Assembly (NCBI GenBank): GCA_930633495.1
Contig: CAKNFJ010000001.1
Location: forward strand, 2,415,001 to 2,479,000
Length of the DNA: 64,000 bases
Reading direction: 5' to 3'
Origin: Hyphomicrobiales bacterium
GTDB lineage: Bacteria; Pseudomonadota; Alphaproteobacteria; Rhizobiales; Beijerinckiaceae
Shown here: piece by piece, positions 37,116-46,153 of the stretch
Layout of the letters: each line of letters begins with the position of its first letter
How positions within the stretch are numbered: position 1 is the first letter of the stretch
Translations under genes and position numbers: made by a program
The notes under the pieces: model-generated
Seen by the model: only the letters and a program-made list of their open reading frames with translations
What the model was told of the DNA's origin: nothing
Database searches by the model: none

Positions 37116-37916
37116 TCAGGCGTCGGGCCGGCCCGTCACCGCTTCGCGTCGGGCCGCGCGCACCGCCGCTTCCGCGCGTCTGGTCGCCTCCTTGCGAGAC
37201 ATGGCGCGCCCCATGACGATCGGCTCGCCCCAGACCAGCTCGGCATCGATCGCGCCGCATTCCAGCACCAGCTTGAGATGGGGCCAGAGATCGGTGTCGC
37301 CGTACCAGGCGAGTGCCGCACGCTCGACCCGTCCGCCCGGCAGGCCCCGCCAGCCGGTATAGGTGATGGTCAGGGGGTAGACGGTCACATCCGCATCCGC
37401 ATCGCCCATGGCCTGATGGGCCGCGCCGAGCAGCGAGGAGCGGAAGGGCAGGATGCGCGTGCCGTCGCCGGTCGTGCCCTCGGCGAAGAGCACCACCTCC
37501 TCGCCGGCAGCAATGCGGGCGCCCATCGTGGCGGCGACGCCGGCGGTCGCGCCACGGCGCTGCCGGTCGATGTAGACGGTGCGCTGGAGATTGGCGAGGA
37601 AGCCGACCACGGGCCATTGGCCGACCTCGCTCTTGGCGACGAAAGCGAGTTCGCGCTCGGCGCCGATGACACCGATATCGAGCCAGGAGACGTGGTTGGC
37701 GACGATCAGCGCCCCGGTTCCGGGTGGGGGCGGCAATCCGGCGACACGCCGGCGCACGCCGAGGCACCAGCAGGTCAAGCGATGGAAGCGCAGAGGCAGG
37801 GCGCCGCGATGCTTCGGCGCGACGCGCATCACCACGAGCTGGACCAGGACGAGACCGAGCGTGCCGCCGACGAGGATGGCGAGTCGAAGAAGCGCGCCGA
37901 CGCGGATCTCTTTCAT
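37116..37916 (-). CDS. plsC: 1-acyl-sn-glycerol-3-phosphate acyltransferase
   Basis: This 266-residue membrane enzyme makes phosphatidic acid. An N-terminal membrane helix (about residues 9-35) is followed by the catalytic HX4D motif in NHVSWLDIGVIG and the glycerol-phosphate site FAEGTTGDGTRILPF. The C-terminal basic tail is poorly conserved. It lies between rimI and miaB, where many Rhizobiales carry a fur/mur gene. Confidence 0.93.
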   Translation of the reverse strand: MKEIRVGALLRLAILVGGTLGLVLVQLVVMRVAPKHRGALPLRFHRLTCWCLGVRRRVAGLPPPPGTGALIVANHVSWLDIGVIGAERELAFVAKSEVGQWPVVGFLANLQRTVYIDRQRRGATAGVAATMGARIAAGEEVVLFAEGTTGDGTRILPFRSSLLGAAHQAMGDADADVTVYPLTITYTGWRGLPGGRVERAALAWYGDTDLWPHLKLVLECGAIDAELVWGEPIVMGRAMSRKEATRRAEAAVRAARREAVTGRPDA

Positions 37917-37996
37917 GCGCGGACAGGTCCGGTCATCGGCAGGGCAGGCGCCTCGTCAGGATCTGGAGCTGTCAATGACGTGATCGTCCGGCAATG

Positions 37997-38491
37997 TCAC
38001 GCGAGATCGAGGCGCATCGCGATCGCGGTGGCGCGGCTGCCATCGACCTTGGGATAATAGCCCTTCCGGCGCCCCACCTCGCGGAAGCCGAAATGGCGAT
38101 AGAGACGCTCCGCCGCCACATTCCCCTCCTCGACCTCCAGGAAGACGTGCGCGACACCGTCCTCCGCCAGCCGTGCGAGATGGGCCGCGAGCAGCACCCG
38201 GCCCAAGCCATCGCGCCGGTTCGCCGGAGCGACGGCGATGCTCAGAATTTCCGCCTCGTCCGCCGCCTTGCGGGACATGACGAAACCGACCGGGTCGCTC
38301 CCCCGGCCGAAGATGCCATCCGCCACGACGCCGGCATCCGCGATCAGCGCCGCGCATTCGGCAGGCTCCCAGCCGCGGGCGAAACCGCCCTGATGATGCA
38401 GGATCGCGACCTGTCGCGCGAAGGCGGTATCGAGCCGCATCGTGCGCGCCGGCATCGAATCGGGGTGCAGGAGTTTGCGTAGCCAGTCCAT
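37997..38491 (-). CDS. rimI: Ribosomal-protein S18 alanine N-acetyltransferase-like (GNAT)
   Basis: This 164-residue GNAT enzyme has the acetyl-CoA loop in VAPANRRDGLGRVLL and the LEVEEGNVAAERLYRHFGF block typical of RimI. It acetylates S18 in E. coli; other targets are possible here. I start at ATG 38491, where conserved sequence begins. A GTG at 38548 that overlaps the tsaB stop (GTGA) is an alternative. Confidence 0.9.
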   Translation of the reverse strand: MDWLRKLLHPDSMPARTMRLDTAFARQVAILHHQGGFARGWEPAECAALIADAGVVADGIFGRGSDPVGFVMSRKAADEAEILSIAVAPANRRDGLGRVLLAAHLARLAEDGVAHVFLEVEEGNVAAERLYRHFGFREVGRRKGYYPKVDGSRATAIAMRLDLA

Positions 38492-38544
38492 GCCGCTTGG
38501 TGGCACAGACTGACGTAACGACAACCACCATTTAGAGGATGCGC

Positions 38545-39228
38545 TCACCTGCGCGGCAAACGTGCTTTGTCCTGTGGCGTCGTCTCCGGCGCCTTCAGGT
38601 AGAGCGGGCGGGGCGGGGCGTTCTCCGGATCGGCGATCAGGCCGAGCCGCGCGACCCAGGCGATGTCCGGCGCCTTCGCATCGTCGACGACCACGGCATC
38701 GAGGCCGATCGCCCAGGCTTCGTTGGCCACGGCCAGCGCCGAGGAGCCGACGAGGCTGACCGGGCCGGCGCCGATGGCGCGCGCGGCGTCGCGATAGCTG
38801 ACCTGACGGAGCGAGACGAGCGGCTTGCCTTCCGAGGTCAGCGCCTGGAACCAGACCTGGCCGTGCCGGGCATCGAGCGCCGCCGCAATGACGCGGCCCG
38901 ATTCGCCCACGATCAAGGGCGCCGCACAGGCCGCGACCGTAGTGACGCCGACGGCCGGAATACCGGCGGCGAAGGCGATCGCGCGGGCCGCGCTGACGCC
39001 GACGCGCAGACCGGTATAGCTGCCGGGACCGACGGTGACGGCAACGCGGCCGAGCGACGGGAAGCCGCCATCGACCGCCTGCATCACCCGCTCGACCAGC
39101 GGCATCAGCGCCTCGGCATGGCCGCGATCCATTGCGAGCTGCTCTTGCGCCAGCGGCTCCGCCGCGCCCGCCTCGAGCACGCAGGCTGAGCAGGCTCCCA
39201 GAGCCGTGTCGATCGCGAGAATGCGCAT
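38545..39228 (-). CDS. tsaB: tRNA t6A synthesis protein TsaB
   Basis: This 227-residue ASKHA-fold protein partners TsaD in threonylcarbamoyl transfer to A37 of tRNA. It begins MRILAIDTALGACSACVLE. The GPGSYTGLRVGVSAARAIA block that defines TsaB is intact. It precedes rimI, a common tsaB-rimI pairing. Confidence 0.94.
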   Translation of the reverse strand: MRILAIDTALGACSACVLEAGAAEPLAQEQLAMDRGHAEALMPLVERVMQAVDGGFPSLGRVAVTVGPGSYTGLRVGVSAARAIAFAAGIPAVGVTTVAACAAPLIVGESGRVIAAALDARHGQVWFQALTSEGKPLVSLRQVSYRDAARAIGAGPVSLVGSSALAVANEAWAIGLDAVVVDDAKAPDIAWVARLGLIADPENAPPRPLYLKAPETTPQDKARLPRR

Positions 39229-39281
39229 CAGATCTTCATTCCGCGAAAGGCCGGCCCGTCACGCATTCGTCCTCCGGCCCG

Positions 39282-39842
39282 TCAAACCGCTTCGACTTCG
39301 CGCACTTCCGGCAGGAAGTGGCGCAGCAGATTCTGGATGCCGTGCTTCAACGTCGCAGTCGAGGAGGGGCAGCCGGAGCAGGCGCCCTTCATGACCAGAT
39401 AGACCGTGCCGTCACGATAGCCGCGGAAGGTGATGTCGCCGCCGTCGCCGGCCACGGCCGGGCGGATGCGGGTTTCCAGCAGATCCTTGATCGTCTCGAC
39501 CGTCTCGGCATCCTCCGGAGCGAAGAACTCGCCTTCCTCGTCGAGGTCGGCAGCGGAGTCCTCGGCCAGCACCGGGGCGCCGGACATGAAATGCTCCATG
39601 ATCGCGCCGAGGATGGCCGGCTTCAGATGCGGCCACTCGCCGTCGGACTTGGTGACGGTGATGAAATCGGAGCCGAGGAAGACGCCGGAAACGCCGGAAA
39701 CGCCGAACAGGCGCTGCGCTAGCGGCGAACGCCCGGCATCGGCGACATCGCGCATATCGAGCGTGCCGCTACCCATGACGATGCGTCCGGGCAGGAATTT
39801 CAAGGTCGCCGGATTCGGCGTCGCTTCGGTCTGGATGAACAT
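39282..39842 (-). CDS. NifU-family iron-sulfur carrier (Nfu)
   Basis: This 186-residue protein has the Nfu N-terminal domain (MFIQTEATPNPATLKFLPGR) and the C-terminal NifU domain with the CxxC cluster site in GACSGCPSSTATLK. It carries 4Fe-4S clusters to target enzymes. Its place upstream of tsaB is conserved in Rhizobiales. It starts with ATG at 39842. Confidence 0.94.
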   Translation of the reverse strand: MFIQTEATPNPATLKFLPGRIVMGSGTLDMRDVADAGRSPLAQRLFGVSGVSGVFLGSDFITVTKSDGEWPHLKPAILGAIMEHFMSGAPVLAEDSAADLDEEGEFFAPEDAETVETIKDLLETRIRPAVAGDGGDITFRGYRDGTVYLVMKGACSGCPSSTATLKHGIQNLLRHFLPEVREVEAV

Positions 39843-39922
39843 GGATACCTCCGGTACCGGCGATTCAAGGTCGCCGTTCCTAGTCTCGATATAGGCCCGC
39901 GGATGGAATCATTCCAGCGGTG

Positions 39923-39954
39923 CCGTCATTGCAAGCGCAGCGTAGCAATGACGG
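39923..39954. repeat. Short CCGTCATTGC...GCAATGACGG palindrome
   Basis: The 10-bp arms at 39923-39932 and 39945-39954 are perfect, around a 12-nt spacer. It is a compact variant of the GTCAT/ATGAC family, at the uspA-nfu junction. Confidence 0.85.
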
Positions 39955-39961
39955 AAGAGCA

Positions 39962-40456
39962 TCACGCCAGCGCGTCGATCTCCTCGTCATCCAGATGGCC
40001 CGGGACGATGGCGACGGGGATCGGGAAGCTCGCCGAGGATTTGCCGGCGAGCGCGCTGACCAGCGGGCCGGGGCCTTCGCGCCCGGTCCCGGCGGCGAGC
40101 ACGAGGAGCGAGATGTCCTCGTCCTCCTCGATCAGCTTGACCAGTTCACCGGCCTTGTCGCCGGTGCGCACGAGGCGCTCGGGCTCGAGGCCGGCGAGGG
40201 CCCGCACCGCCGCCGCAGCAGCATCGAGCAGCTTCTCGGCCTGCGCCTCGGCCTCGGCGCGCATCACGTCGCCGACGCCGAGCCAGGTCTCGTGCTCGGG
40301 CGGAGGCGCGACAGCGAGCAGCACCATCGCCGCCCCGACGCGGGCGCAACGGCGCGCCGCAAAGCGAACCGCCTTGGCGCATTCCTCGGTGTCGTCGACC
40401 ACCGCGAGAAACTTCGGCCGATGGCCCGTCTCGTAGGATCGCCGCTTCTTGACCAT
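39962..40456 (-). CDS. Universal stress protein (UspA family)
   Basis: This 164-residue protein has one Usp domain, opening with FLAVVDDTEECAKAVRFAA. The ATP-binding G-x2-G-x9-G region is represented by LAAGTGREGPGPLVSALAG. Family members bind ATP and act in stress survival. ATG 40456 is chosen because AGGA lies about 8 nt upstream; ATG 40489 is possible. It is co-oriented with trpS. Confidence 0.9.
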   Translation of the reverse strand: MVKKRRSYETGHRPKFLAVVDDTEECAKAVRFAARRCARVGAAMVLLAVAPPPEHETWLGVGDVMRAEAEAQAEKLLDAAAAAVRALAGLEPERLVRTGDKAGELVKLIEEDEDISLLVLAAGTGREGPGPLVSALAGKSSASFPIPVAIVPGHLDDEEIDALA

Positions 40457-40540
40457 GAAACCATCCTGCCGCCGCTTCGGGGCGGGCATGGTGGCCTGCG
40501 CCGGTACCCCGGCGCAAGCCCGCCCGGCCGAACGGCCCCG

Positions 40541-41587
40541 TCAGCGGCGCACGAAGCCGACGATGTCCTTGACCTCGCGCATGATCGGCGCGGCGATGGC
40601 ATCGGCGCGAGCGGCCCCCTCGCCGAGGATCGCATCGATATGCTTCGGCTCCGCCAGCAGGCGGCGCATCTCGCCGGCGATGGGGCTGAGCTTCTCGACC
40701 GCGAGATCGACCAGCGCGGCCTTGAAGCCCGAGAACTGGCTGCCACCGAACTCCTTCAGCACCGCGCTCTTCGCCACCCCCGAGAGGCCGGCATAGATGC
40801 CGACGAGGTTCTCGGCCTCGGGCCGGCCCTCCAGTCCCTTCTCCTCGGAGGGCAGCGCCTCGGGATCGGTCTTGGCCTTGCGGATCTTCTGGGCAATGGC
40901 ATCGGCATCGTCGGTCAGGTTGATGCGCGAATAGTCGGAAGCGTCCGATTTCGACATCTTCTTGGTGCCGTCGCGCAGGCTCATCACCCGCGGCGCCGGG
41001 CCCTGGATCATCGGCTCGGGCAGCGGGAAGAAGCCGAGTTCGCCCGTGCCGAGGCCGAGCTCGGCGATTTGCGGGGCGAAGTCGTTGTTGAACTTCTGGG
41101 CGATGTCGCGGGTCAGCTCCAGATGCTGCTTCTGATCCTCTCCGACCGGCACATGCGTCGCCTTGTAGAGCAGGATGTCGGCGGCCATCAGGTTCGGATA
41201 GGCATAGAGCCCGACCGACGCGTTCTCGCGGTCCTTGCCGGCCTTTTCCTTGAACTGGGTCATGCGGTTGAGCCAGCCGAGGCGGGCGACGCAGTTGAAC
41301 ACCCAGGCAAGCTCGGCATGGCCGGAAACCTGGCTCTGGTTGAAGATGATGCTCTGCTTCGGATCGACGCCGGCGGCGATATAGGCGGCCGTGACCTCGC
41401 GGATAGCGCGCTTCAGGTCGGCGGGGTCCTGCCACATCGTGATCGCGTGCATGTCGACGACGCAGTAGATGCACTCATGCGTCTTCTGCATCGCCACCCA
41501 GTTGGTCAGCGCGCCGAGATAATTGCCGAGATGCAGCGTCGAGGTCGGCTGCATGCCTGAGAATACGCGCTGATGAAAACCCGACAT
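40541..41587 (-). CDS. trpS: Tryptophanyl-tRNA synthetase
   Basis: This 348-residue class I synthetase charges tRNA-Trp. The HIGH-type motif reads TLHLGNYLG near residue 17, and KMSKS is intact in [11 protein letters not shown]. The length is standard for the bacterial enzyme. It follows murJ by 46 nt on the minus strand. Confidence 0.96.
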   Translation of the reverse strand: MSGFHQRVFSGMQPTSTLHLGNYLGALTNWVAMQKTHECIYCVVDMHAITMWQDPADLKRAIREVTAAYIAAGVDPKQSIIFNQSQVSGHAELAWVFNCVARLGWLNRMTQFKEKAGKDRENASVGLYAYPNLMAADILLYKATHVPVGEDQKQHLELTRDIAQKFNNDFAPQIAELGLGTGELGFFPLPEPMIQGPAPRVMSLRDGTKKMSKSDASDYSRINLTDDADAIAQKIRKAKTDPEALPSEEKGLEGRPEAENLVGIYAGLSGVAKSAVLKEFGGSQFSGFKAALVDLAVEKLSPIAGEMRRLLAEPKHIDAILGEGAARADAIAAPIMREVKDIVGFVRR

Positions 41588-41633
41588 GGGGCACTCCGTC
41601 GTCACGATGGAGGAGGGAAGCGGCGCTTCTGGC

Positions 41634-43196
41634 TTAAGCCCGCCGCTTGCGCAAGGGGAGAGCGCCAAAGGCGCCGAGCGCCCAGCCCGCCGCGCCATAG
41701 CTCATGAGCCCCGCAAGGCAAAGCAGAGCGAGTGCGCCGATCCGGTGATTCACCGGCTGGTCCGCCGCCAGCGACGGCGCCAGCAAGGGCAGAAGCAGCT
41801 CCAGCACGGCGAGCATGATCGCGCTGGCGGCGAGGCTGGCGGCGATCGGCCGCATGTTGCCGGAATCCGGCCGCCAGATGCCGGCGCGCAGCAAGGCGAG
41901 CGCGAGCATCGACGCCTGAACCGCAAAGGCCAGGGTCGCCGCCAGCGCCGCCATCTGCGCCGCCTGACGGCCGCCGGGCAGCAGGACGCCGGCGAGCACC
42001 GCGACGACCACTGCCAAGCCGCCCGAGATCAGGGGCAGGCGCGGCAGGCTGCGCACGAAATAGACCTGACCGAAGACCTTCGCCATGACGGCGAAAGGCA
42101 GGCCGCAGCCGAAGGCGGCCAGCGCCGCGGCCGTGCGCTCGCGGTCGGCGGCATCGAAGCGCCCGTGTTCGAACAGCACCGAGACGATCGGCGCGGCGAG
42201 CACGACGAGCGCCGTCGCCGCCGGCAGGGCGAGCGCGAGACCGAGCGCCAGCGAAGGCCCGAGCATGGCGTCCGGTCCGCCGCGATTCGCCGCCAGCGCC
42301 ATGTCGGAGAGCACGACCGTGCCCATCGCGACGCCGACGAAGCCGAGCGGAAGCTGGAAAACGCGGTCGGCATAATAGAGCGCCGCCACGGCGCCGGGTT
42401 CGGCGGAAGCAATCTGCGTCGCCACCAGCAGGACGAGCTGGGCCGAGGAAGCCGCCAGCAACGTCGCACCGCCGGTGCGGATCAGCCGGGTCATCTCGGG
42501 CGACCAGCGCAGGCTCGGGCGGGGCAGGCCGAGGCCGCGCAGGCTCAGCAGAATCATCGCGAAATGGGCGAATCCGGTGAGGCTGACGCAGATCGCGAGC
42601 CAATGCGCGCCGATTTCGGGCTCGGCCCCCGTCGCGTGCAGCACGACGAGGAGGCCCAGCAGGATCGCATTCATCAACGCCGGCGCGAGCGCCGCGACGG
42701 TGAAGCGGCGCTCCGCGTTGAGCAGGGCCGCCAGCAGCGCCGCCAGCGTCGTCAGCAGCAGGAAGGGCAGCATCAGCCGGGTATAAGAGGCCGCCAGGGC
42801 GAGTGTCTCGGGTTCCTCGGCGAAACCGCCGGCGAGGCCGAGGACGAGCCAGGGGGCAAACAGCTCGCCCAAGGCGACGAGCGCAAGCAGCAGAAGGCCG
42901 AGATGGCCCACCGCCTCCCCGGCGAACCGCAGCGCCGGCTTGCTGCCTTCGCTCTTCCTGACGGCCAGATAAAGCGGCACGAAGGGCGCGTTGAGCCCGC
43001 CTTCGCCGAGCACGCGGCGCGCCAGATTGGGCAGGCGCAGCGCCGCGAGGAAGGCATCCGCGACCGGCCCGGCGCCGAGCAGGCGGGCGATCAGCACGTC
43101 GCGCGCGAAGCCGAGCAGGCGCGACGCGACCGTGGCGGCACCGACGACGGCCGAATCGCGGGCGAGGCGGGATGGCGGAGTCTGAGATTCGCTCAA
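41634..43196 (-). CDS. murJ: Lipid II flippase MurJ
   Basis: This 520-residue polytopic membrane protein of the MVF family flips lipid II across the inner membrane. The N-terminal [25 protein letters not shown] block is diagnostic, and about 14 helices follow, with GQVYF and [14 protein letters not shown] blocks. The start is TTG 43196; the gene cannot start further upstream without running deep into the toxin gene. It lies 16 nt after the toxin stop. Confidence 0.93.
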   Translation of the reverse strand: MSESQTPPSRLARDSAVVGAATVASRLLGFARDVLIARLLGAGPVADAFLAALRLPNLARRVLGEGGLNAPFVPLYLAVRKSEGSKPALRFAGEAVGHLGLLLLALVALGELFAPWLVLGLAGGFAEEPETLALAASYTRLMLPFLLLTTLAALLAALLNAERRFTVAALAPALMNAILLGLLVVLHATGAEPEIGAHWLAICVSLTGFAHFAMILLSLRGLGLPRPSLRWSPEMTRLIRTGGATLLAASSAQLVLLVATQIASAEPGAVAALYYADRVFQLPLGFVGVAMGTVVLSDMALAANRGGPDAMLGPSLALGLALALPAATALVVLAAPIVSVLFEHGRFDAADRERTAAALAAFGCGLPFAVMAKVFGQVYFVRSLPRLPLISGGLAVVVAVLAGVLLPGGRQAAQMAALAATLAFAVQASMLALALLRAGIWRPDSGNMRPIAASLAASAIMLAVLELLLPLLAPSLAADQPVNHRIGALALLCLAGLMSYGAAGWALGAFGALPLRKRRA

Positions 43197-43212
43197 GACG
43201 GAGGATTCCCGA

Positions 43213-43527
43213 TCACAAGCCGAAATCCTCGCGGAAGCGATCGATCTGATGCATGCGCTCATGCAGGATCGTCACAATGCCGATGTCGCCATCCGCCAGT
43301 CTGCGCCAATAGACGACGTGGCTCTCGTAGCGAAAGGTGAAGCCATCGACACCGAAGGCCGCGGGCACCGGGCGGGACGGGACGCCATGCGTCTCGATCC
43401 ACGCGAAGGCCTCGAAGAGGCCCTCGATATAGCGGTCAGCCTGCGCCGCGCCGAATTGCTCCAGAGTGTAGCGATAAATCTCATCCAGGCGGCGCGACGC
43501 CGCTTCCTGGATGCGAACGGCGCTCAT
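43213..43527 (-). CDS. ParE-family toxin
   Basis: This 104-residue protein has ParE/RelE features: an N-terminal helical hairpin (ASRRLDEIYRYTLEQFG), then FRYESHVVYWRRL and a late ILHERMHQIDRF block. The family targets gyrase or mRNA. It overlaps its antitoxin by 4 nt (ATGA), supporting a functional pair. It lies directly before murJ. Confidence 0.88.
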   Translation of the reverse strand: MSAVRIQEAASRRLDEIYRYTLEQFGAAQADRYIEGLFEAFAWIETHGVPSRPVPAAFGVDGFTFRYESHVVYWRRLADGDIGIVTILHERMHQIDRFREDFGL

Positions 43528-43784
43528 GCCCGCGCCTTGTTGCGCGCAATCACTTCGGCCGCCGTCAGAGGCCGGTAGGACGAATCCGGGGCGGCGAAGG
43601 CATGCGTCAGCTCGGCCTTCAGCCGCTCAAAGGCTTCGCGTTCCACGCGCTCCTTATCGCGGCGAATCAGGTCGCGGACATACTCGCTGACATTCTCATA
43701 GGCGCCGTCCTCGCCAACATTCCGGGCAACGAAATCACCGAGCGTGCTGCCGATGCGCACCGTCATGGTCGTCGTGCGTGACAT
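43524..43784 (-). CDS. ParD-family antitoxin
   Basis: This 86-residue protein has an RHH N-terminus (TTTMTVRIGSTLGDFVAR, then YENVSEYVRDLIRRDKERVE). A C-terminal segment should neutralise the toxin. A perfect 37-bp palindrome upstream is a likely autoregulatory operator. It is only weakly similar to the antitoxin at 5.2 kb, so the two modules are separate acquisitions. Confidence 0.9.
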   Translation of the reverse strand: MSRTTTMTVRIGSTLGDFVARNVGEDGAYENVSEYVRDLIRRDKERVEREAFERLKAELTHAFAAPDSSYRPLTAAEVIARNKARA

Positions 43785-43796
43785 CGTTCCATCTCC

Positions 43797-43833
43797 TTCT
43801 CGTCTTCAAGATACACAATCTTGAAGACGAGAA
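43797..43833. promoter_or_regulatory. Perfect 16-bp-arm palindrome upstream of parD-like gene
   Basis: The arms TTCTCGTCTTCAAGAT (43797-43812) and its exact complement (43818-43833) flank the centre ACACA. It begins 13 bp from the antitoxin start and ends 28 bp from the convergent-side hslU stop. Without a T tract it looks like an operator, though it could also form a hairpin at the hslU end. Confidence 0.7.
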
Positions 43834-43861
43834 CTATGGCGACGGCCGCGAACCGTATCCG

Positions 43862-45172
43862 TCACAGAATGAACCGGCTCAGATCGGCATTCTTCGACAG
43901 ATCGCCGATGCGGGTCTCGACATAAGCCGCGTCGATGACGATGGTCTCGCCCGAGCGGTCCGGCGCCGTGAAGGAGATGTCGTCGAGGATGCGCTCGATC
44001 ACCGTCTGGAGCCGGCGGGCGCCGATGTTCTCGACCGTGGAATTCACCTCGACGGCGATGCGGGCGATGGCGTCGATCGCATCCGGCCTGAACTCGATCG
44101 CAACCTCCTCGGTCGCCATCAGCGCGACCGACTGCTTGATCAGGCTCGCCTCGGTCTCGGTCAGGATGCGCTTGAAATCCTCGATATCGAGCGGGTTGAG
44201 CTCGACGCGGATCGGCAGGCGGCCCTGCAGTTCCGGCAGCAGGTCGGACGGGCGCGAGACGTGGAAGGCGCCCGAGGCGATGAAGAGGATGTGGTCGCTC
44301 TTCACCGCGCCGTGCTTGGTGGCGACGGTCGTGCCCTCGATCAGCGGCAGCAGGTCGCGCTGCACCCCCTCGCGCGAGACGTCGGCGCCGCCCTTGCCCT
44401 CGCGGGCGCAGATCTTGTCGATCTCGTCGAGGAAGACGATGCCGTTGTTCTCGACCTCGCGGATCGCGGCCTGCACGATCGCGTCCTGGTCGATCAGCTT
44501 GTCGCTCTCCTCGGCCAGCAGCGGCTGGTAGGCGTCCTTGACCAGCATGCGCTTCGGCTTGCCCTTCTGGCCGAAGGCCTTGCCGAACATGTCGGAAAGA
44601 TTGATCGCGCCGATTGAGGCGCCGGGCATGCCGGGAACCTCGAACATCGGCGCCGCCGCTCCCGCACCGGCCGAGACCTCGACCTCGATCTCCTTATCGT
44701 CGAGTTCGTTGTTGCGCAGCTTGCGGCGGAAGGAATCGCGCGTCGCCTGGCTGGAATTCGCCCCGACGAGAGCGTCGAGCACGCGTTCCTCGGCCGCGAC
44801 ATGGGCCTTGGCCTCCACATCCTTGCGGCGGCTCTCGCGCACCAGCGCGATCGCGACCTCGACGAGATCACGCACGATCGATTCGACATCGCGGCCGACA
44901 TAGCCGACCTCGGTGAACTTGGTCGCCTCGACCTTGAGGAAGGGCGCGTTGGCGAGCTTCGCCAGCCGGCGCGCAATCTCGGTCTTGCCGCAGCCGGTCG
45001 GCCCTATCATCAGGATGTTCTTCGGCGAGACCTCCTCGCGCAGCGGCCCTTCGAGCTGCTGCCGGCGCCAGCGGTTGCGCAGCGCGATGGCGACGGCGCG
45101 CTTGGCATCCTTCTGGCCGACGATGAAACGGTCGAGTTCGGAGACGATCTCGCGGGGGGAAAAGCTGGTCAT
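43862..45172 (-). CDS. hslU: HslU ATPase of the HslUV protease
   Basis: This 436-residue AAA+ unfoldase forms the cap of HslUV. Walker A is GPTGCGKTE at residues 57-65, and Walker B is [11 protein letters not shown]. The I domain interrupts the ATPase domain, and the C-terminus ends in the family DLSRFIL tail that activates HslV. It follows hslV by 52 nt. Confidence 0.97.
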   Translation of the reverse strand: MTSFSPREIVSELDRFIVGQKDAKRAVAIALRNRWRRQQLEGPLREEVSPKNILMIGPTGCGKTEIARRLAKLANAPFLKVEATKFTEVGYVGRDVESIVRDLVEVAIALVRESRRKDVEAKAHVAAEERVLDALVGANSSQATRDSFRRKLRNNELDDKEIEVEVSAGAGAAAPMFEVPGMPGASIGAINLSDMFGKAFGQKGKPKRMLVKDAYQPLLAEESDKLIDQDAIVQAAIREVENNGIVFLDEIDKICAREGKGGADVSREGVQRDLLPLIEGTTVATKHGAVKSDHILFIASGAFHVSRPSDLLPELQGRLPIRVELNPLDIEDFKRILTETEASLIKQSVALMATEEVAIEFRPDAIDAIARIAVEVNSTVENIGARRLQTVIERILDDISFTAPDRSGETIVIDAAYVETRIGDLSKNADLSRFIL

Positions 45173-45224
45173 TACGCTATGATATCCGGATCAGATGGCC
45201 TGAGGCATGGCTCGGCAGCGATGA

Positions 45225-45794
45225 TTATGCCGCCTCCAGCGTCTCGATGACGAGGCTGTGGTTGGTGTAGACGCAGATGTCGCCGGCGATCTTCATCGCC
45301 TTGCGCACGATCGTCTCGGCATCGGGCTCGACGTCGATGAGGGCACGGGCCGCCGAAAGCGCGTAGTTGCCGCCGGAGCCGATCGCCATCACCGCCCCGT
45401 ACTCGCTCGCCTCCGGCTCCAGCACGTCGCCCGTGCCGGAGATCAGCAGCGAGACCTCCTTGTCGGCGACAAGCAGCATCGCCTCCAGCCGGCGCAGATA
45501 GCGATCGGTCCGCCAGTCCTTGGCGAGTTCGACGCAGGCGCGCAGAAGCTGCGTCGGATATTGCTCGAGCTTGCTTTCCAGCCGCTCGAACAGCGTGAAG
45601 GCATCGGCGGTCGCGCCAGCAAAGCCGGCGATCACCTGCCCCTTGGCGAGGCGGCGGACCTTGCGCGCATTGCCCTTCATGATCGTCTGGCCGAGCGAGA
45701 CCTGTCCGTCGCCGCCGATGACGACCCGCCCGCCCTTGCGCACCATCAGGATGGTGGTGGCGTGCATAACCGGGGCATTGCTGTGTTCGGACAT
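45225..45794 (-). CDS. hslV: HslV peptidase of the HslUV protease
   Basis: This 189-residue proteasome-like threonine peptidase has its nucleophile in the [13 protein letters not shown] segment after a short N-terminal extension seen in other alphaproteobacteria. The conserved [11 protein letters not shown] and [14 protein letters not shown] blocks are present. It is co-transcribed with hslU and preceded by a heat-shock-type promoter. Confidence 0.96.
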   Translation of the reverse strand: MSEHSNAPVMHATTILMVRKGGRVVIGGDGQVSLGQTIMKGNARKVRRLAKGQVIAGFAGATADAFTLFERLESKLEQYPTQLLRACVELAKDWRTDRYLRRLEAMLLVADKEVSLLISGTGDVLEPEASEYGAVMAIGSGGNYALSAARALIDVEPDAETIVRKAMKIAGDICVYTNHSLVIETLEAA

Positions 45795-46153
45795 GGCGAT
45801 CGGAAACCGAAATCTGGACTGCGGAAGACGCCAACATGTTCAGGCCGGCCCGCTCTATCAAGGGGTAAGCGCAGCAATGCGCGCCCGCGGCAGCGATAAG
45901 CGACCCTCACCGCATTTCGCCAGACGCCTGCCAGACGGCCGCCCCTGACGAGATTGCTGCCAGATCATTTCGCGGCCTGCTCATCGCTCGACGCTGGCCG
46001 GGCCTACGCAGATCTTTCGATATCCTGCGGCGCGCGCGAAAATTCTACGTCACCGATCGATCGGTTTTTAAGCAGTTTTTTAGCGTTAATCGCGAAAGGT
46101 CGTTCTGTTGAAGCGGTTTCCCTGTTCGGGCGGCCGCCCCCGGGACCGTCACG
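45795..46153. promoter_or_regulatory. hslV / chemoreceptor divergent gap
   Basis: This 359-bp gap has no gene. It contains a sigma32-like promoter for hslVU. Near the chemoreceptor, a perfect palindrome ACCGATC/GATCGGT (46052-46065) is followed by T residues. Next comes a CtrA-like TTAA-N7-TTTA at 46068-46082. The CtrA-like site is degenerate and uncertain. Confidence 0.5.
45833..45865 (-). promoter_or_regulatory. Heat-shock (sigma32-type) promoter of hslVU
   Basis: On the minus strand CCCCTTGAT (45865-45857) and CATGTT (45838-45833) are 18 bp apart. CCCTTGA is the hallmark -35 of RpoH promoters. The position about 40 bp from the hslV start is right. Confidence 0.55.

Noticed and set aside
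46068..46082. CtrA site before the chemoreceptor gene
   Set aside because: TTAA-N7-TTTA is only a degenerate match in an AT-rich stretch; too weak to list separately.
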